Origin: Pseudocercospora fijiensis CIRAD86
Taxonomy: Eukaryota > Ascomycota > Dothideomycetes > Mycosphaerellales > Mycosphaerellaceae
Assembly (NCBI RefSeq): GCF_000340215.1
Contig: NW_006921536.1
Location: 2,705,016 to 2,769,015, forward strand
DNA length: 64,000 nucleotides
Reading direction: 5' to 3'
Each line of letters starts with the position of its first letter. Positions within the stretch are counted from its first letter, which is position 1. The position numbers and the translations under genes were made by a program. Shown piece by piece: positions 11,339 through 24,379 of this stretch. The notes beneath the pieces are model-generated. The model was given only the letters and a program-made list of their open reading frames with translations. It was not told the DNA's origin and searched no databases.

Positions 11339-12676
11339 ATTAGTAGCACTACTAGGTTAAGAACCTTTCGATTCGTTAAGCGTACTAAATACGCGAGACG
11401 AACGATATATAAAAAACAGCCCTCCGAATACACAAAAAACAGCCCTCCGAATATAAGAACTTCCGTATAAAAACAATAACAATAACGAGAACCGCCCTTC
11501 CCGCGTACGCCGCGAAATATATACCCCGGAACAAGCAGCCTACGGTACGCCGCCGAGAAAGACGCCTAAATAGCTCTTACCGTACGCGACTATCTCTAAG
11601 CCGGATAATAGCAAAATACGGCGGAATAGCGGAATGGCTATAAGAACAAGATATATACTATCCGGCGCTGCTTAAAGCGCTACAATAGCGACGTATAGTG
11701 CTATAATAGAGACCTAAAGCGTAGGTACCTAAAGCGCTATAATAGCGAGACTAGCTACTATAGATCGAGTAGGTCGAAGAGTTAGATAAGCACTAGATAT
11801 ATAAACTCGAGCAGCCGTACTAGCTAGACGACCTTAACGACCCGTACGAGCCTAACCGATAGTATAAGCCTAAGCAGCTGTACGGGCCTAAGTAGCCTAA
11901 CGAGCCGTACGAGCCTAACGAGCCGTACGAGAACGAGCCTAAAGAGTAGTACGAGCCTAAAGAGCCTAATACAGTTAAGAACGCGACTAGCGAGCGCGCG
12001 ACGACTAGATAGCCTAAAGAGCCTAGATAGCCTAACGGGCTTAAAGAGCAGTACGAGCTTAAAGAGCCTAGTAAGCCTAACGAGCCGTATAAGCCTAACG
12101 AGCTTAACGAGCCGTACGAGCCTAACGAGCTAGATACACTTAAGAACGCGACTAGCGAGCGCGCGACGACTAGATAGCCTAACGGGCCTAAAGACTAGTA
12201 CGAGCCTAAAGAGCCTAATATACTTAAGAACGCGACTAGCGAGCGCGCGACGACTAGATAGCCTAAAGAGCCTAAACAGCCTAACGGGCTTAAAGAGCAG
12301 TACGAGCTTAACGAGCTATACGAGCCTAACGAGCCGTACGAGCCGTACGAGCCTAAGTAGCGATGCTAGCCTAGAGGATGCGATACGACTAAGCCTAAGA
12401 GGATAGACAAGCGTCTTCTATACGCGAGGAAGACCCCCTATTACATACGCTAGAATAGCCGTTAGCGCTAGAATAGCCGTCCGAATAGCCGTTAGCGCTA
12501 TAACGGACAGCGCTTCCGTTACTAAATAACGACTTCCGAGACTACGGATATCGCCGTAGTAGTATAGCCGCGACGACTCGTACGGAGACAACGTACGGAG
12601 ACAAGAAGGACATAGCGATACAATGCTTATATAAGCGACCTAGTATGTCGCCTTTGTTCTATTTAGACGGGGGTGT
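11339..12676 (+). pseudogene. Interior of non-autonomous element A, Glu-Pro-rich repeat frame
   Basis: The interior is only about 1.3 kb and has no reverse transcriptase, so it is best seen as a non-autonomous (LARD/TRIM-like) element. A frame from about 11660 to 12360 reads as Gln-rich helices, then a long run of NEPYEP / KEQYEP type motifs built from repeats of gagcctaacgag, with a longer unit (KNATSERATTRQP) appearing three times. Stops in this frame are TAG, consistent with Gln. Function unknown. The tract gacgggggtg before 12677 resembles the polypurine tract of element B, suggesting that A used B-type machinery. Confidence 0.5.
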
Positions 12677-12843
12677 TGTTACGGTAGCTGCAAGCTAGCC
12701 TATAAGGCATACCTTCCGTAGGCGTACGCTATTATAGCAGGGATAGTACGCTAGCTAAGCCCGGTATATACTTTCTATAGAACCGTAGATACTCACCCTA
12801 ATACTATACTATAGCTAACCTACTAATCGTCCCTCGTATAACA
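12677..12843 (+). repeat. Central LTR shared by A and B (167 bp)
   Basis: Begins TGTTACGG right after a polypurine tract and ends CCCTCGTATAACA. The first ~53 bases match the LTR at 11207. The remaining ~112 bases match the LTR at 34263, differing only by C/T and G/A transitions. It acts as 3' LTR of A and 5' LTR of B. Confidence 0.75.
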
Positions 12844-13309
12844 ATTAGTAGCTTCGCTTTAGTTAGATCTAGATCCGTTCGAACAGTACTAGAGTACTAG
12901 ACGAACGGGTACCTTAAAAAACTAAAAAGACGCGACCGCGAGGTCCCGTACTAGCGGTACCGACCTACCTACCTAACTATAACAACTACCTACGCTCGAT
13001 ACCGAGACGATTACGACAGTCCTCTAAATTCCGTATATTATCTTCCGTATATATATAGCTATATACTAACAGCCCTCTAATCGACGGCGCCCTATAGCCC
13101 TCGAATCGCTAGACTAGGCGGCCCGCCTTCCTTATCTAGGTTTGTTTACTCTATACTAGCACCTACCTAAGCGGGTACCGGTCGAGGCAAGAGCCTATAA
13201 GCACCCTAACAGTTTCCCGACTCTAGTCTAGTTCCTTAACTCTATACTTATCCTACATTTTTATAAGATTACCGAGCCTACGCTTATTCTATAAATACAC
13301 TAGCTTCCG

Positions 13310-15563
13310 TACGCCCCGATTTAGACGCCTACTTGTTAAACATCGCTTTTTGCTTTAAAGAGTTCTTAGCTAACGCCGGTTACGCTAAGTTAGTATACTA
13401 GAAGCAAAGAGACCCGCTTATAGTAGTCGTTACGAAAATTACTACGCATTATTAGCCCCTAGAAGAATACATACTACGAAAACTCTCGGATACTAGAGGC
13501 GGTACTACCCTCGGTTTCCCTTAGGATTAGGCAGTTAACCGCTCTTTAGTTACGGTAGTAGCGAAAACGCTACTTACTCTCCGTAACGAACTTGTAGTTT
13601 TAGATACGATAGGACCTAACGACTTAGCGGCCCCTACTTTAGAACTAGCACCGCCGTTACTAGATACAGTAGTGCCTACAAGTCTAAGTCCGGACACTAG
13701 CCTATAGCTACGTCGCCGTCGGACTATTTTAGTAGCTAGTATACGACGAGTTATATATATACGTTATAGGTCCTTACCGATTGTGTTTCCCCTAGGCCTA
13801 CGAGAACTTAGTACCTTAGAGCTGTTAGTCCCGAGTAGTCCTAATCTATCCTTACCGGTTTCAGTCGGCCCTAAATAGTAGAGTCCTAAATAGCAAGGTC
13901 CTAAGCAATACGGTCCTAAGCCCGAGCACTAGGATACGGAGTAGCGGAGTCCTAATTAGTAAGCTCCGGAGTAATAGAGCCCTAAGCCCGAGTAGTAGGA
14001 GCTTCCGGCTACGAGTAGTCTAGAGTCCCTTTTATTAGGTACTAAGCCTTACTAAGAGTCCTCTCTATTAGGTCCTAAGCTTTAGTATCGAGGTCCCGAG
14101 ATATAGTAGCAAGGACCCCGATAATAAGAGCCGTTAATCCTATCCGCTTCTACTAAAGATATAGCCGACATATCCTAAAATATAGACCTAGAATTCTAGC
14201 GTACGGACTTAGTATACGTAGAACCTAGTATCGAGCGAGACCTACCTTCTCGATAGTAGATATAGCGCCGTAATAGGTTAGTCGACGCTTTCCTAGGTAC
14301 GGAGGCTAGACGTCTAGTCGCGGACCGCTAGCGTATACGCAATGCTAGCGCGAGACTATCCTCCTAAAACTAGCGAAACGGTAAGTAGCTAGCTTACGAC
14401 AATCCCTAGCCTTAACGCCTACGAGAAGGCGCGCTACGCGAAGTTCTAATACGCGAGAACTAGAACGCCGCTAGCGCTAACGCGGCCGCTAAAGACGCTA
14501 ACGGCGAAATCCTAAACGCCGCTAACCTAGCCGTTCTACGCAATAAGATACGCTAGCTGTTTAGACAACTGTTAAATTAACAAGTTATCTAGATATAGCA
14601 ACTTAGGGATAAAATTAGGGACGAGATCGACTAGTTACGCTAGAGTATCCCTTTAAGCTTAGTATAAGACAGGCTCGATACCGGGAGAGCTAAACGCCTC
14701 GCGTATATAGGTTTAAATAAATAGGTCCTATAGGAACAAGTCCTATTAGCCCTACTGCCTAACCTAGTTAAGGCCTAGCCGTATTAGTTACGCCGTAACG
14801 TCTAACGTAACGCCGAGGCTAGATAGCGCCGCTATAGTTAAGGCGGTACGGCTAGCGGAGGGCCTCCGAGCCCTAGCCTAGGTAATTCTAGTACCTAGGG
14901 CGGGAACTATAGCCCCCGAGGATACAACTTTAACCCGTACTATATCGACAACTTTCAATTTAGCCGCTTACCCTATTATAGCCCGTAGCGTTCTTAGCGC
15001 TTAGAGAGGTTTAACCCGATAGATATCGGGTACTTCTACCCCGACGCCCTATATACGGACTTAGATAGCTAGGACATCTATACGTACGGTAACAAGGTTA
15101 TATTTACCTTAGTATACCTGTTCTTAGACGCAGCTTGCGACTACGCGGCGGTTAATTACGCCCGTATAGTGCGTACTTAGCTTACGAAGTGCCTCCGTAG
15201 AGCCGTATAATAATAGTTTATTTACGAGCTTATAAGCAATAATCGTAATACGATTCGCGGAGGAGAGGGCATCGAGCGCTAGTATAAAGCCCTAAGGGAC
15301 AAGTTTAGTAGATCTATTATCGAGGCCTAGGATAAGCTATATACCGAATCGTATATAGTATAGGACGTACGCAACCGTAGAGCACCCTAGCAGTTTATTA
15401 TAAACTGCATCCGCTACGTACGCGAGGCAGGTCTCGAGACAGACCCTAATAGGCCGTACGCTCTTCTCTACTAGGTATAGTTGCGATTCGAGCCTCGCCT
15501 ATAAGACAAGCTCGATAAGCCTTTACTAAGTAATACGATTTACACTTTTATACGAGCCGTAGA
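13310..15563 (+). pseudogene. Gypsy gag of element B (runs into assembly gap)
   Basis: One frame can be read for about 750 codons with RIP-type stops only. It contains a Gln/Pro-rich low-complexity part with repeated SPKQQ/GPKQY units (about 13870-14130), a helical Gln/Arg-rich part, a Gly/Ser/Asn linker, and a capsid-like segment near 15110-15500 with LTKCLRRA..QQFIYEL and GIERQYKALRDKF, typical of fungal Ty3/Gypsy gag (Trp residues would stand where TAG is found). The gap of N from 15564 hides the end. Confidence 0.75.
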
Positions 15564-15922
15564 NNNNNNNNNNNNNNNNNNNNNNNNNNNNNNNNNNNNN
15601 NNNNNNNNNNNNNNNNNNNNNNNNNNNNNNNNNNNNNNNNNNNNNNNNNNNNNNNNNNNNNNNNNNNNNNNNNNNNNNNNNNNNNNNNNNNNNNNNNNNN
15701 NNNNNNNNNNNNNNNNNNNNNNNNNNNNNNNNNNNNNNNNNNNNNNNNNNNNNNNNNNNNNNNNNNNNNNNNNNNNNNNNNNNNNNNNNNNNNNNNNNNN
15801 NNNNNNNNNNNNNNNNNNNNNNNNNNNNNNNNNNNNNNNNNNNNNNNNNNNNNNNNNNNNNNNNNNNNNNNNNNNNNNNNNNNNNNNNNNNNNNNNNNNN
15901 NNNNNNNNNNNNNNNNNNNNNN
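15564..15922. other. Assembly gap (359 N)
   Basis: Run of N between gag and pol of element B. Its true length is unknown, so frame relations across it cannot be judged. Confidence 1.
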
Positions 15923-18900
15923 ATAGTAGCTATACTAATTAAAACTAGTATTAGCGCCGAGATTAAAGAAACGATAGGTAAGCCCTAGCGGGGAAGGGAC
16001 GCTAAAAAGAGTACGCTTCTAACCGTAACAATCGGGTAGAGCTACGTAACAATAATCGGGGCTACGAAGCATATAGTAGCAAGAATGCTAATCGTAGACG
16101 ACGACAAGATAGGGGTACGCGAAACGACGTACGCGACACCTAGGGTTAGCAAGAACGCGGCCGCTAAGGTAATAAGGCCCTACGCAACTATTACGCTAAT
16201 AAGTAGGTACCGGAGCCTCTAGTCGAAGAGCCTATATCTATCCTATAGCCGCGTTTATACTTACGCCTACGATCTAGCTTACGCTACTCGGCGAGGCTAG
16301 TAAGCCTACACTCCGTACCGGCGTACTTTAACGACTAGGTAGATATCTACTATAGATTAGACGACGTAGATAATAACGCCTCTTTATAGGACTCTATATT
16401 AGTATACTATAGCGAAGTGCCGCTACTATCCCCCTTTTCCCTATACGTCGGCAAGCACCTTCCTCTAGCTATAGAACCCTTCGCTACGATACGGCCTTTA
16501 AAGTTCTTATACTTAAATTGTAGCGCGAAGTTCGATAGCAATAATCTCTTATAGGACTATAGGCGTACTAAGTACGCTACGGAGCTAACGCCTAAGAAGG
16601 ATAGCGTAGAGGAGAACGCTAGGCTTATTAAGTCCGCTATATTGCTAAAGGTTAAGGGAGGATACGCGTTCCGAGGCTATTATTATTTACGTACGGTCGT
16701 GCGCCTATAGAAGGACGGTACCGAATACGCGGTCTGCCTAGATATAGGCGCGATAGTGTTACTTATCGATAAGGCCTTCCTACGCTAGATACGCCCGGAT
16801 ATTAAGCGTAAGCGCTTAGTAGCCCTACTAAAGGTTAAGGGCGTAGGTTCGACGGATATTAGCGAGTACGTAGATCTCGATTTTTAGGTACTAGGAATTA
16901 TTAAGGGCTCTAAGGTTATCGCCTATATGCGTTATAAGGTACACGTCGTTAAGGAGCTTAGCGCTAAGTTCCTTATAGCGATAGACATTATCGGCCCGGA
17001 GGGCATTAAAATCGATATACTATACCGTACCGCGACGATTAATTCTTGTAAAAAAGCGAAGATTCCCCTACTAGTAAGCCGCAAAGATTACGTTAAGTTC
17101 CGTACGGTTGTATACTCCGGCGATAAGAACGTCGTTCTAGTACCGTAGACGGTAACTTCGGTGCCTATCTAGTTTAGAATAGACCTTCCTACGGATCGAG
17201 ACGTAGCCTTCTACCCGCAAAACTAGGAGCTTAAGAATAAAGCCCTAACTATCTACGCCGCCGTTATAGACGCCGTAGTGAATTTCGTATAAGTCCGTAA
17301 CGATACGGATTAGCTATAGACTCTGCTACGATATACAAAGATAGGGTATATACGCGAGTGTAACTACTACGGCTACTACTATATCGCGCCTAAAGATTAC
17401 GGCGCAGCCGGCCTTCTACTACCGGACCTGCCGAACCCTACAAAAGAGACCTAGCTTTTTAATAGCGTAACAGCCTACGGTACTAAAGAGTAGGTGCAAC
17501 TTATCGAGGCCGTAGTAAAAAAGTACAAGGACCTGTAGAAGGATAAGGGCACTACGGTAGACATTCCTAAGTCTAACTACCTAGAAGTTACGCTAAAGCT
17601 AGGCTATAAGAACGATAAAGTTCCTATAGTAGCGTACCTACTCTACGCCCCCGATAAAGAAGTCGTAAATAAGACGTTCGACCCGCTATACGTATAAGGA
17701 AAGATGTCCTTTACTACTAAGCCTACCTAATTTAGGTTCCTAGTCTTCGTAGTCTAGAAAACAACGATAGTAGACGGTAAGCTAGTTCGTAAAGGACGTA
17801 TAGTCGTAGACATTAGAGGCCTAAACAAAATCACAGTTAAGGATTCTTATCCGCTCCCTAGACAAGAGGACATTATTAAGGCACTACGCGGCTCTACCTA
17901 TATTATAATAGTAGACGCCGTCGCGTTTTTCTATTAATAGGCAGTAGCCGAAAAGGACTATAGCAAATTCGCGATTAATAGCTACCGTAGCTAGGAACAG
18001 ATATATATAGCTATTATAGGTTTCTCGAATAGCGTATAACATGTCTAGCGCTAGCTTAACAAGATCCTTAAGCGATACAAATCCTACTGCCGTACTTATA
18101 TCGACGATATTGTTATCTACTCCCGTACCTTCGATAAGTACCTATAGTATCTAAACGCCGTATTCGAGTGCCTAGCAGGCAAGAACATTAGTATCGTACC
18201 GCATAAGTCATTCCTCGCGTATCTATCTACGAAGCTTTTAGGCTAACGAGTGTTAGGACTAGGATATACTACTTATAAGGAAAAGGTCTAGGCTATCCTA
18301 GACTTAAAATTCCCTACGACGCTAAAGGACATCGAATTTTATTTAGGACTAACTAGCTAGCAACGCTAGCATATTCTATACTACTCTACGATTACGATGC
18401 TATTCGAGAATCGCAAGAAGGAGCTCTTACGCTTTAGCCTAGCTAATAAAGGAAATAAGCGCAAACGCTACGCTATAAGGACCCTAGCTTTCGACTCCGA
18501 TAAATCGCTAGAAACCGAGTATAAGGCCTTCGACATCCTTAGATAGATGTACCGTAATGTTAAGTTCTCCTATTACGCGGACCCTAATCGCCCTATATAT
18601 ATCGACCTAGATGCCTATATAGGAGGATTCGTAGCGGTAGTATACTACGTTAAGAGAGATCTAGAGCCGACTATCGAGAATAGCAAGGCCGTACGCTTCC
18701 TAGCAGATTAGGTACAAGTTATTATATACCTTAGCAAAGCCCTTACGGACGTCGAAAAGCGGTACCTAGCTACCGAGCTTAAGGTTAGCGAACTAGTCTA
18801 GACAGCGCGGAAGGTACGAATAATCCTATAGGCGGCACGTAAGCCGGTATATGTTTTTTCCGACTACATTGCGGCCCTAGGCATTACTACGGCAGCGAGC

Positions 18901-20830
18901 CTAGCGACGACTACGTCTACGGACAAGCTTAACCTCCGTCTAGTACGGGCTAGTTAGTACCTCTCTTAGTACCCTAAGCTTAAGGTACACTACCGCCTAG
19001 GACGCCTTTATAGAATACCGGACGCCTTAAGTAGACTCGTAGCGGATCTCGACCGAGTAGCAGATTAAGCATACGATATACTAGATCCCCTAGCGTACGA
19101 CGATCCGGCGCCTATAAATAATATAATCGACGCGTACTATATATACCTATACGAAAGCGAGGGTGCGATTTACTTTTACGCTACTATAATCGACGAGCAC
19201 TCCGGCCGAACGTATACCTCTAACGAGCCTATAGTTTTCTACTCCGTACTCGTAGAACTCGCTACCGAATTTAAGGACAACGTAGAGGCGGGATATACTA
19301 AGGACCCGCATTAGTCCGCAATCCTAGCTTAGCTAAACGCTATAGAAGAACGCCGCCTATAAGCCGCTACTAAGAGGACCCTAGACGCTAACGATAACCC
19401 TAATTAAGAGGAAGCGGACATTATAGGCGAGGCCGAGTCGAGCCTATTAGGACTTTGTTTTTTCCTACGCGACGACCTTATCTATTTTAAGGATAATACC
19501 GACGGTAGAGAGAGGCTATATATCTCCCGCTCCCTATATAAGGAAGTCTTCTAAATAGCCTATAATTACTATTACTACGCAGGTTACTACCGTACTTACG
19601 CTCGCCTATACGCTAGCTTCTATATACGCCGGCTCGGGCGCGAGGTCTCTAAGTATATCGCTTATTGCTCCGAGTACATCCTAAACTAGATACTGCGCTA
19701 TCCTCTATATAGTAAATTACAACCGATTAAATGCCGGCCTATTCTATAGTACGCTATTACTACAGACTAGGTTTACGGCCTGCTATCTAATAAAGACGGC
19801 TACGATAGTTTCCTTACTAAGACGTACAAGTACTCTAAGCGCGTTATACTACGCAAGTACAAATTAACGTAGACGGCGTAGCAGTACGGCAGCGATTAGA
19901 TCTAAGGATATATCGAAATAGAGCGCAACCTTCCGGCTATTATAATCGGCGACCGGGACCCTATTTAGCTTAGTAACTTTATAAAAGCAGCCTTTAAGAA
20001 GTTAGGCACGAGGTTCTTCGTAACGACGGCGTACTACCCTTAGTCGGACGGCTAGTCTAAGCGAACTAATTAGACCGTAGAAATCGTACTACGATTCTTT
20101 ACCTCTAATTATCCGGACGCTAATTAGACAGACGTACTTCCGTATATCTAGGCCGAGCTTAATAACGCTAGAAATGCCTCGACTAGAGAGGTACCTAATA
20201 TTCTAATTTAAGGATTCAAGACGAACCTAGACGCGCTAAACCCCCTTACCGAGCTCCCTACTAAGGACTACTTAGCATTAAGATAGGAGGTACGCGACTA
20301 GGTAGCAGACTCTCTTACGTAGGCGGCAGCGATAATAAAGGACCGATACGACCGCAAGTATCGCCCTATTTCCTTTAAGACAGGCTAAAAGGTACTGCTT
20401 AAATTATATAAGAGATACCGCCTACTAGGGAACCCTAATCGTAAGCTCTCTATATAGCGTACTAGACTATTTAAGGTGCTACGCCTAGTTAGCAACCTCG
20501 CGTACGAGCTCGACCTCCCCCTAGTAATACGCATCTATCCTATAATCTTAGTTTCGTAGCTAGAACTATACCCTAAGGGCTATAACCTATACGACCGAGA
20601 GATACTAGAGCCGGGCCTAGTAGACGAAGTACCCTTCGATAACGACTATCTATACCTAAAAGCGCTATATTACGAGGTCGAAAAGCTCCTTAGACGTAGG
20701 ATCTTAAGAGGCAAAACATAGTACCTAGTTAAGTAGCGTAGCTACAGTTACGCGTATAACGTTTAGTACGATATCGATAACCTCTGCGACTTAGTAGAAC
20801 TTGTCTAGGAGTACGACTGCCTCTATCTAT
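15923..20830 (+). pseudogene. Gypsy pol of element B: PR-RT-RNase H-IN-chromodomain, RIP-degraded
   Basis: The order of domains is that of a fungal chromovirus. The aspartic protease has LDIGAIVLLIDKAF near 16740 (DTGA expected). Reverse transcriptase has LVDIRGLNKIT near 17810 and an intact YIDD at 18097-18108. RNase H is near 18590-18960. The integrase zinc-binding part is near 19560-19680. The catalytic core has GDRDP near 19950 and AYYPQSDGQSKRTNQ near 20030, where the catalytic Glu (QSERTNQ in the family) reads as Lys. A chromodomain-like end (LRGKTQYLVK, then YNVxYDIDNLCD) lies near 20700-20800. A 73-codon piece without stops (16927-17148) is the linker after protease. Stops throughout make it inactive. 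Confidence 0.88.
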
Positions 20831-21091
20831 AACAAGCGTTACGACAGTAAGCGTTACGTTAGCTAGCGCTATAATAGCAGGTACCGATAGTGCCGTCCCT
20901 AAGCGCGCCGTAGTTAATAGTAGGAGAACTATAGGCTTAGCCTTCTCGGAGGCCTAGCTTGCGTAACTCCTAAAGAACGGCTACTTAGAAGGTTAACTAA
21001 GTAGCACTATACGTAATAATAGGCATCTCTATCGCGGTACGCTACGTTATAGCATTATTGTCTATAATTGAATCGTACCCTACTTTACCTT
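20831..21091. other. Spacer after element B pol
   Basis: No gene is recognised. It ends with a 21-base sequence (21071-21091, beginning aatcgtaccc) that recurs with two C/T differences at 22104-22124, on the other side of the TIR element. Confidence 0.5.
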
Positions 21092-22097
21092 ACGTTACGA
21101 AAACTTCTTTTCCGATCCTATCGATCCTATCGATCCTAGCGATCGCGAGCGATCGCGAGCGATCCCGAGCGATCCCGAGCGATCCCGAGCGATCCTAGAA
21201 CGATAAATAGGTAACTTATAAAAGTTAGACTTTTACCTAATACTATACTAAAAATAAAACATTTTTGTCATATATTACTAAGCCGTAAACCTTCTAGATA
21301 AAAAGATATAAAGGAAAGAAAATCGCTTTTTTAGGCATTTTGCTTCTAATTTATCTTTTTTTCTAGTAGGGTTATAGCTTAGTAATATAGTAGAAAGGTA
21401 CTCTATTTTTAGTATATTATTATAAAAAAATATAAAATTTATAGATTTTCTACGAAACTAAAGCTAGGGAACAGAAACAAGTAATATAGTATTTTAGCTT
21501 TTCTAAGTTATACTTTACTATTTTTAGAAATCTAAAAAATAGAACTTAAAGTTCTATATACTAATAAGAGTATTATAAATTTTTAAGTTATAATACCTAG
21601 TAGTTATCTTAGAATCTAGAAAAGAATCTCGAGTGTTTCGAGTGTACTTTTTTTCAAAGTTCTGCTTATTAAGCGTCGGCTTTTAAAAGAAACCTTAACG
21701 AAATATCGGCTGCATTTAACGAAACCTTAACGAAAAAAATTTATTTATAAAAAAAACCTACGAAACCGCTAAATTTAACCTATAATAATGCGTAATACCC
21801 CGAATACCTCGTAGTAGTTGTTGTATACGGAGTAGTAGCAGTCGGGCTCTAACTTGCGGCTACTTGCCCCGCGTCTTTTGCGTTCCTTGCCCTCGAATTT
21901 CGGGACGGGCCGTCCCGAAATTCGCGATCGCGAGGATCCTATCGGATAGGATCGCGACTAGTCGGAATTTCTAGATCGCGGCGATCCTGTTAGACAAGAT
22001 CTTTAACGTGCGATCCTAAGGATCCTAAGGATCCTAAGCGATCCTAAGGATCCTATCGATAGGATCGTCGCGATCGGTAAAAAAGTTTTCGTAACGT
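21092..22097. mobile_element. TIR element (MITE-like, ~1.0 kb) with GATC arrays
   Basis: The ends are inverted: acgttacgaaaactt at the left (21092) and gttttcgtaacgt at the right (ending 22097). The similarity extends imperfectly for about 40 bases into GATC-rich sequence. Near the left end GATCCTATC and GATCNCGAGC units are tandemly repeated (21115-21205); near the right end GATCCTAAG units recur (22012-22060). A palindrome aatttcgggacgg / ccgtcccgaaatt is centred near 21911. The middle is strongly AT-rich and without coding potential. Imperfect 21-base direct repeats flank it, longer than a usual target duplication. Confidence 0.6.
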
Positions 22098-22244
22098 ATT
22101 TTAAATCGTACCTTACTTTACTTTATTTTTAAAATGCAAATAGTTTACTTTATTGTCTTTCTCCTATTATTACTCTAATCCGACGGGCTATACCGCATAT
22201 ATAAACGGCGTAGCGTAGGCGAGGTAAAGTTTACGTTATAATAA
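22098..22244. other. Short spacer before the extra frame of B
   Basis: Contains the right copy of the 21-base flanking repeat (22104-22124) and a TA-rich lead. No start codon can be chosen for the following frame because ATG is rarely preserved here. Confidence 0.4.
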
Positions 22245-23923
22245 AGCGGAACGCCCTAGTAACGCCCTAAAAATTTTTAGCTACTACGTATATATTAAAC
22301 TTAATACGATACTAACCTCCCCCTACTCTAGCGAACCTATAACTACGTACGCCCTCTAGTAATATACCGCTACCCCGTCGGCAACCCTATTATATCGAGT
22401 AACGCTAGTACGCCCGGCGATATTACCGTAATAGTACGCTACTGCCCTTAGAATAACGACTACGGCCCGCCGCCTATCGCCTTATACGTATACCGCTAGG
22501 ACGAATTGTCCGACCCTAGCTAGACCTAGCTAAAGGAACGCCGCTATAAGTCCCTACTGTTCTTCGCCTCCTAAGAGCCTAAATTCGAGCTATACGACGA
22601 CTACGCTACTACGCCGATAGAAGCAGCGTAGAGACTTAATTACGGTATCCTAGTAGAGTAGGTACTAGTACTAGTATACCGCGAACTAGACTAGCCGCTA
22701 CGCGACTACGTCGGCGAGTTTATAAGCGCTAAGATCTAGACGCGAATCTATAATACGCCGATCCTATAAGTTCTCCTTCGCGGACGCGCTACTAAGATCT
22801 ACCTAATTACGATCGCCGATTTTTTCCTATATAAGTACGGCTCCTATCGCGCCTTTATTACGCGTATCCGCGCGTAGGACTATATAGAAGCTACGGACTT
22901 CGCCTTGCTACTACTCGACCTAGAGTCTAGCGTAATAGACTATAACTTATTACGACGTATTAAGATTATACTCTAGGAAAATGCGAGCCTTTATAGGTAC
23001 GACAAGGACGACCGCTCCGAGTAGGCCCGTTTCTTTAGCGTACTAGAATTCTGCTAGTTCCTCGATTAGGCGCCCGATATATCTAACGCTAGCGACGAAG
23101 GCGCGGTCGTTACGCTCCCTAACCCCTAGTATACGAAGCTTTTCTACGACCTAGACGATATCCCTATACGCGTACGGAACTACGATATCTATTACGCTAT
23201 CCGAACGCTATTACGACTTAATATCGGTATAACTAATTACTAGGAGATAGGAGCGCTATATAGCGGAAACTACGTCTAGGTAGCGGCGCCGCTATTCCGC
23301 GTACTAGTAAAGTACAGTTTCTATTCTAACGCAATTAGTACTCTATACGAGGTACTTAAAGACATGCCTAGATAGGATAATACTAACGTTAACCTTGTCG
23401 TAGTCTACGACTAGATCGCTTAGGTCGCGGGCCGCGACGATATAGAGTAGTACCTAAATCGTAACGACCTACTAGGTTAGTATCCCTTAGACTAGGCACT
23501 TACGGCCGAGCGGATACGTAACTAGCAAACAGTAGCGATATACGTAAAGGCGTAAGAAAAGATTCTAGCCGTAGAGCTAGTAGACCCCGTTACCGGCGAA
23601 ATAACCGCGCTACTATAATACTCTACGTAGACCGCGTCGATAGTAGACTTTTAAACCGAATACCGGTACTAGCCCGAGCGTACGCTTACAATCGTCTACG
23701 ACTAAGACACTATTATATAGAAGCGCAAGACGATTAGAGAGTAGAAGGATTATTATAATACGCTATATAGCTACTAGGGCGACGAAGGCTTAAATCTAAA
23801 TAAGAAGGCCCTACGATATAAGCAAGGCGCCGAGCTAAGCGAGACTATAGCAAATAATAAGCAAAACGCGCTAGGTATAAACGCGGCGTAAGACAAGCAA
23901 GATACTATCGAGCTATAGCCTAT

Positions 23924-24099
23924 TGTTACGATCTTAGCAACTTGTATATACAATTCGAGGTTACGTAACTAAGGGTTATATAGCTTAATACCTAAGGCAT
24001 CCGCTAAGTAGATAAAAGCCTCTTCCGCGAGAGAGCCTCTCTCTCTTTCTTCTTTAACTCGTTATTAATTTAGATAGCTATTTAATTAATATCTTAATA
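23924..24099 (+). repeat. 5' LTR of C
   Basis: Starts TGTTACGATC, ends ATCTTAATA (the last base pair of a CA end changed to TA). It contains a CT-rich stretch (gagagagcctctctctc) that is self-complementary and spared in both copies. Confidence 0.93.
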
Positions 24100-24379
24100 G
24101 AATAACGAGTTCCTTTATTACCTACGATAACGTCGTAGATACTATCGCGTACGCCTATACGAGGAATTACGCCGCCGGCGATCGCTATCGCCCTTCTATG
24201 CTCCCTATTATACGATAGTGCTAACAGACCTATATACTAATCTATATTAGGTATAGTAAGCTACCCGACCGTAGTAATACCGCCGATTCGCTATAGATCC
24301 TTTAAGACCGCCTACCGATCGCGGTAGCGGCTCGGAATATACGAATACGCCTAACTATATAGGAATAGCTAGAGCCCCG

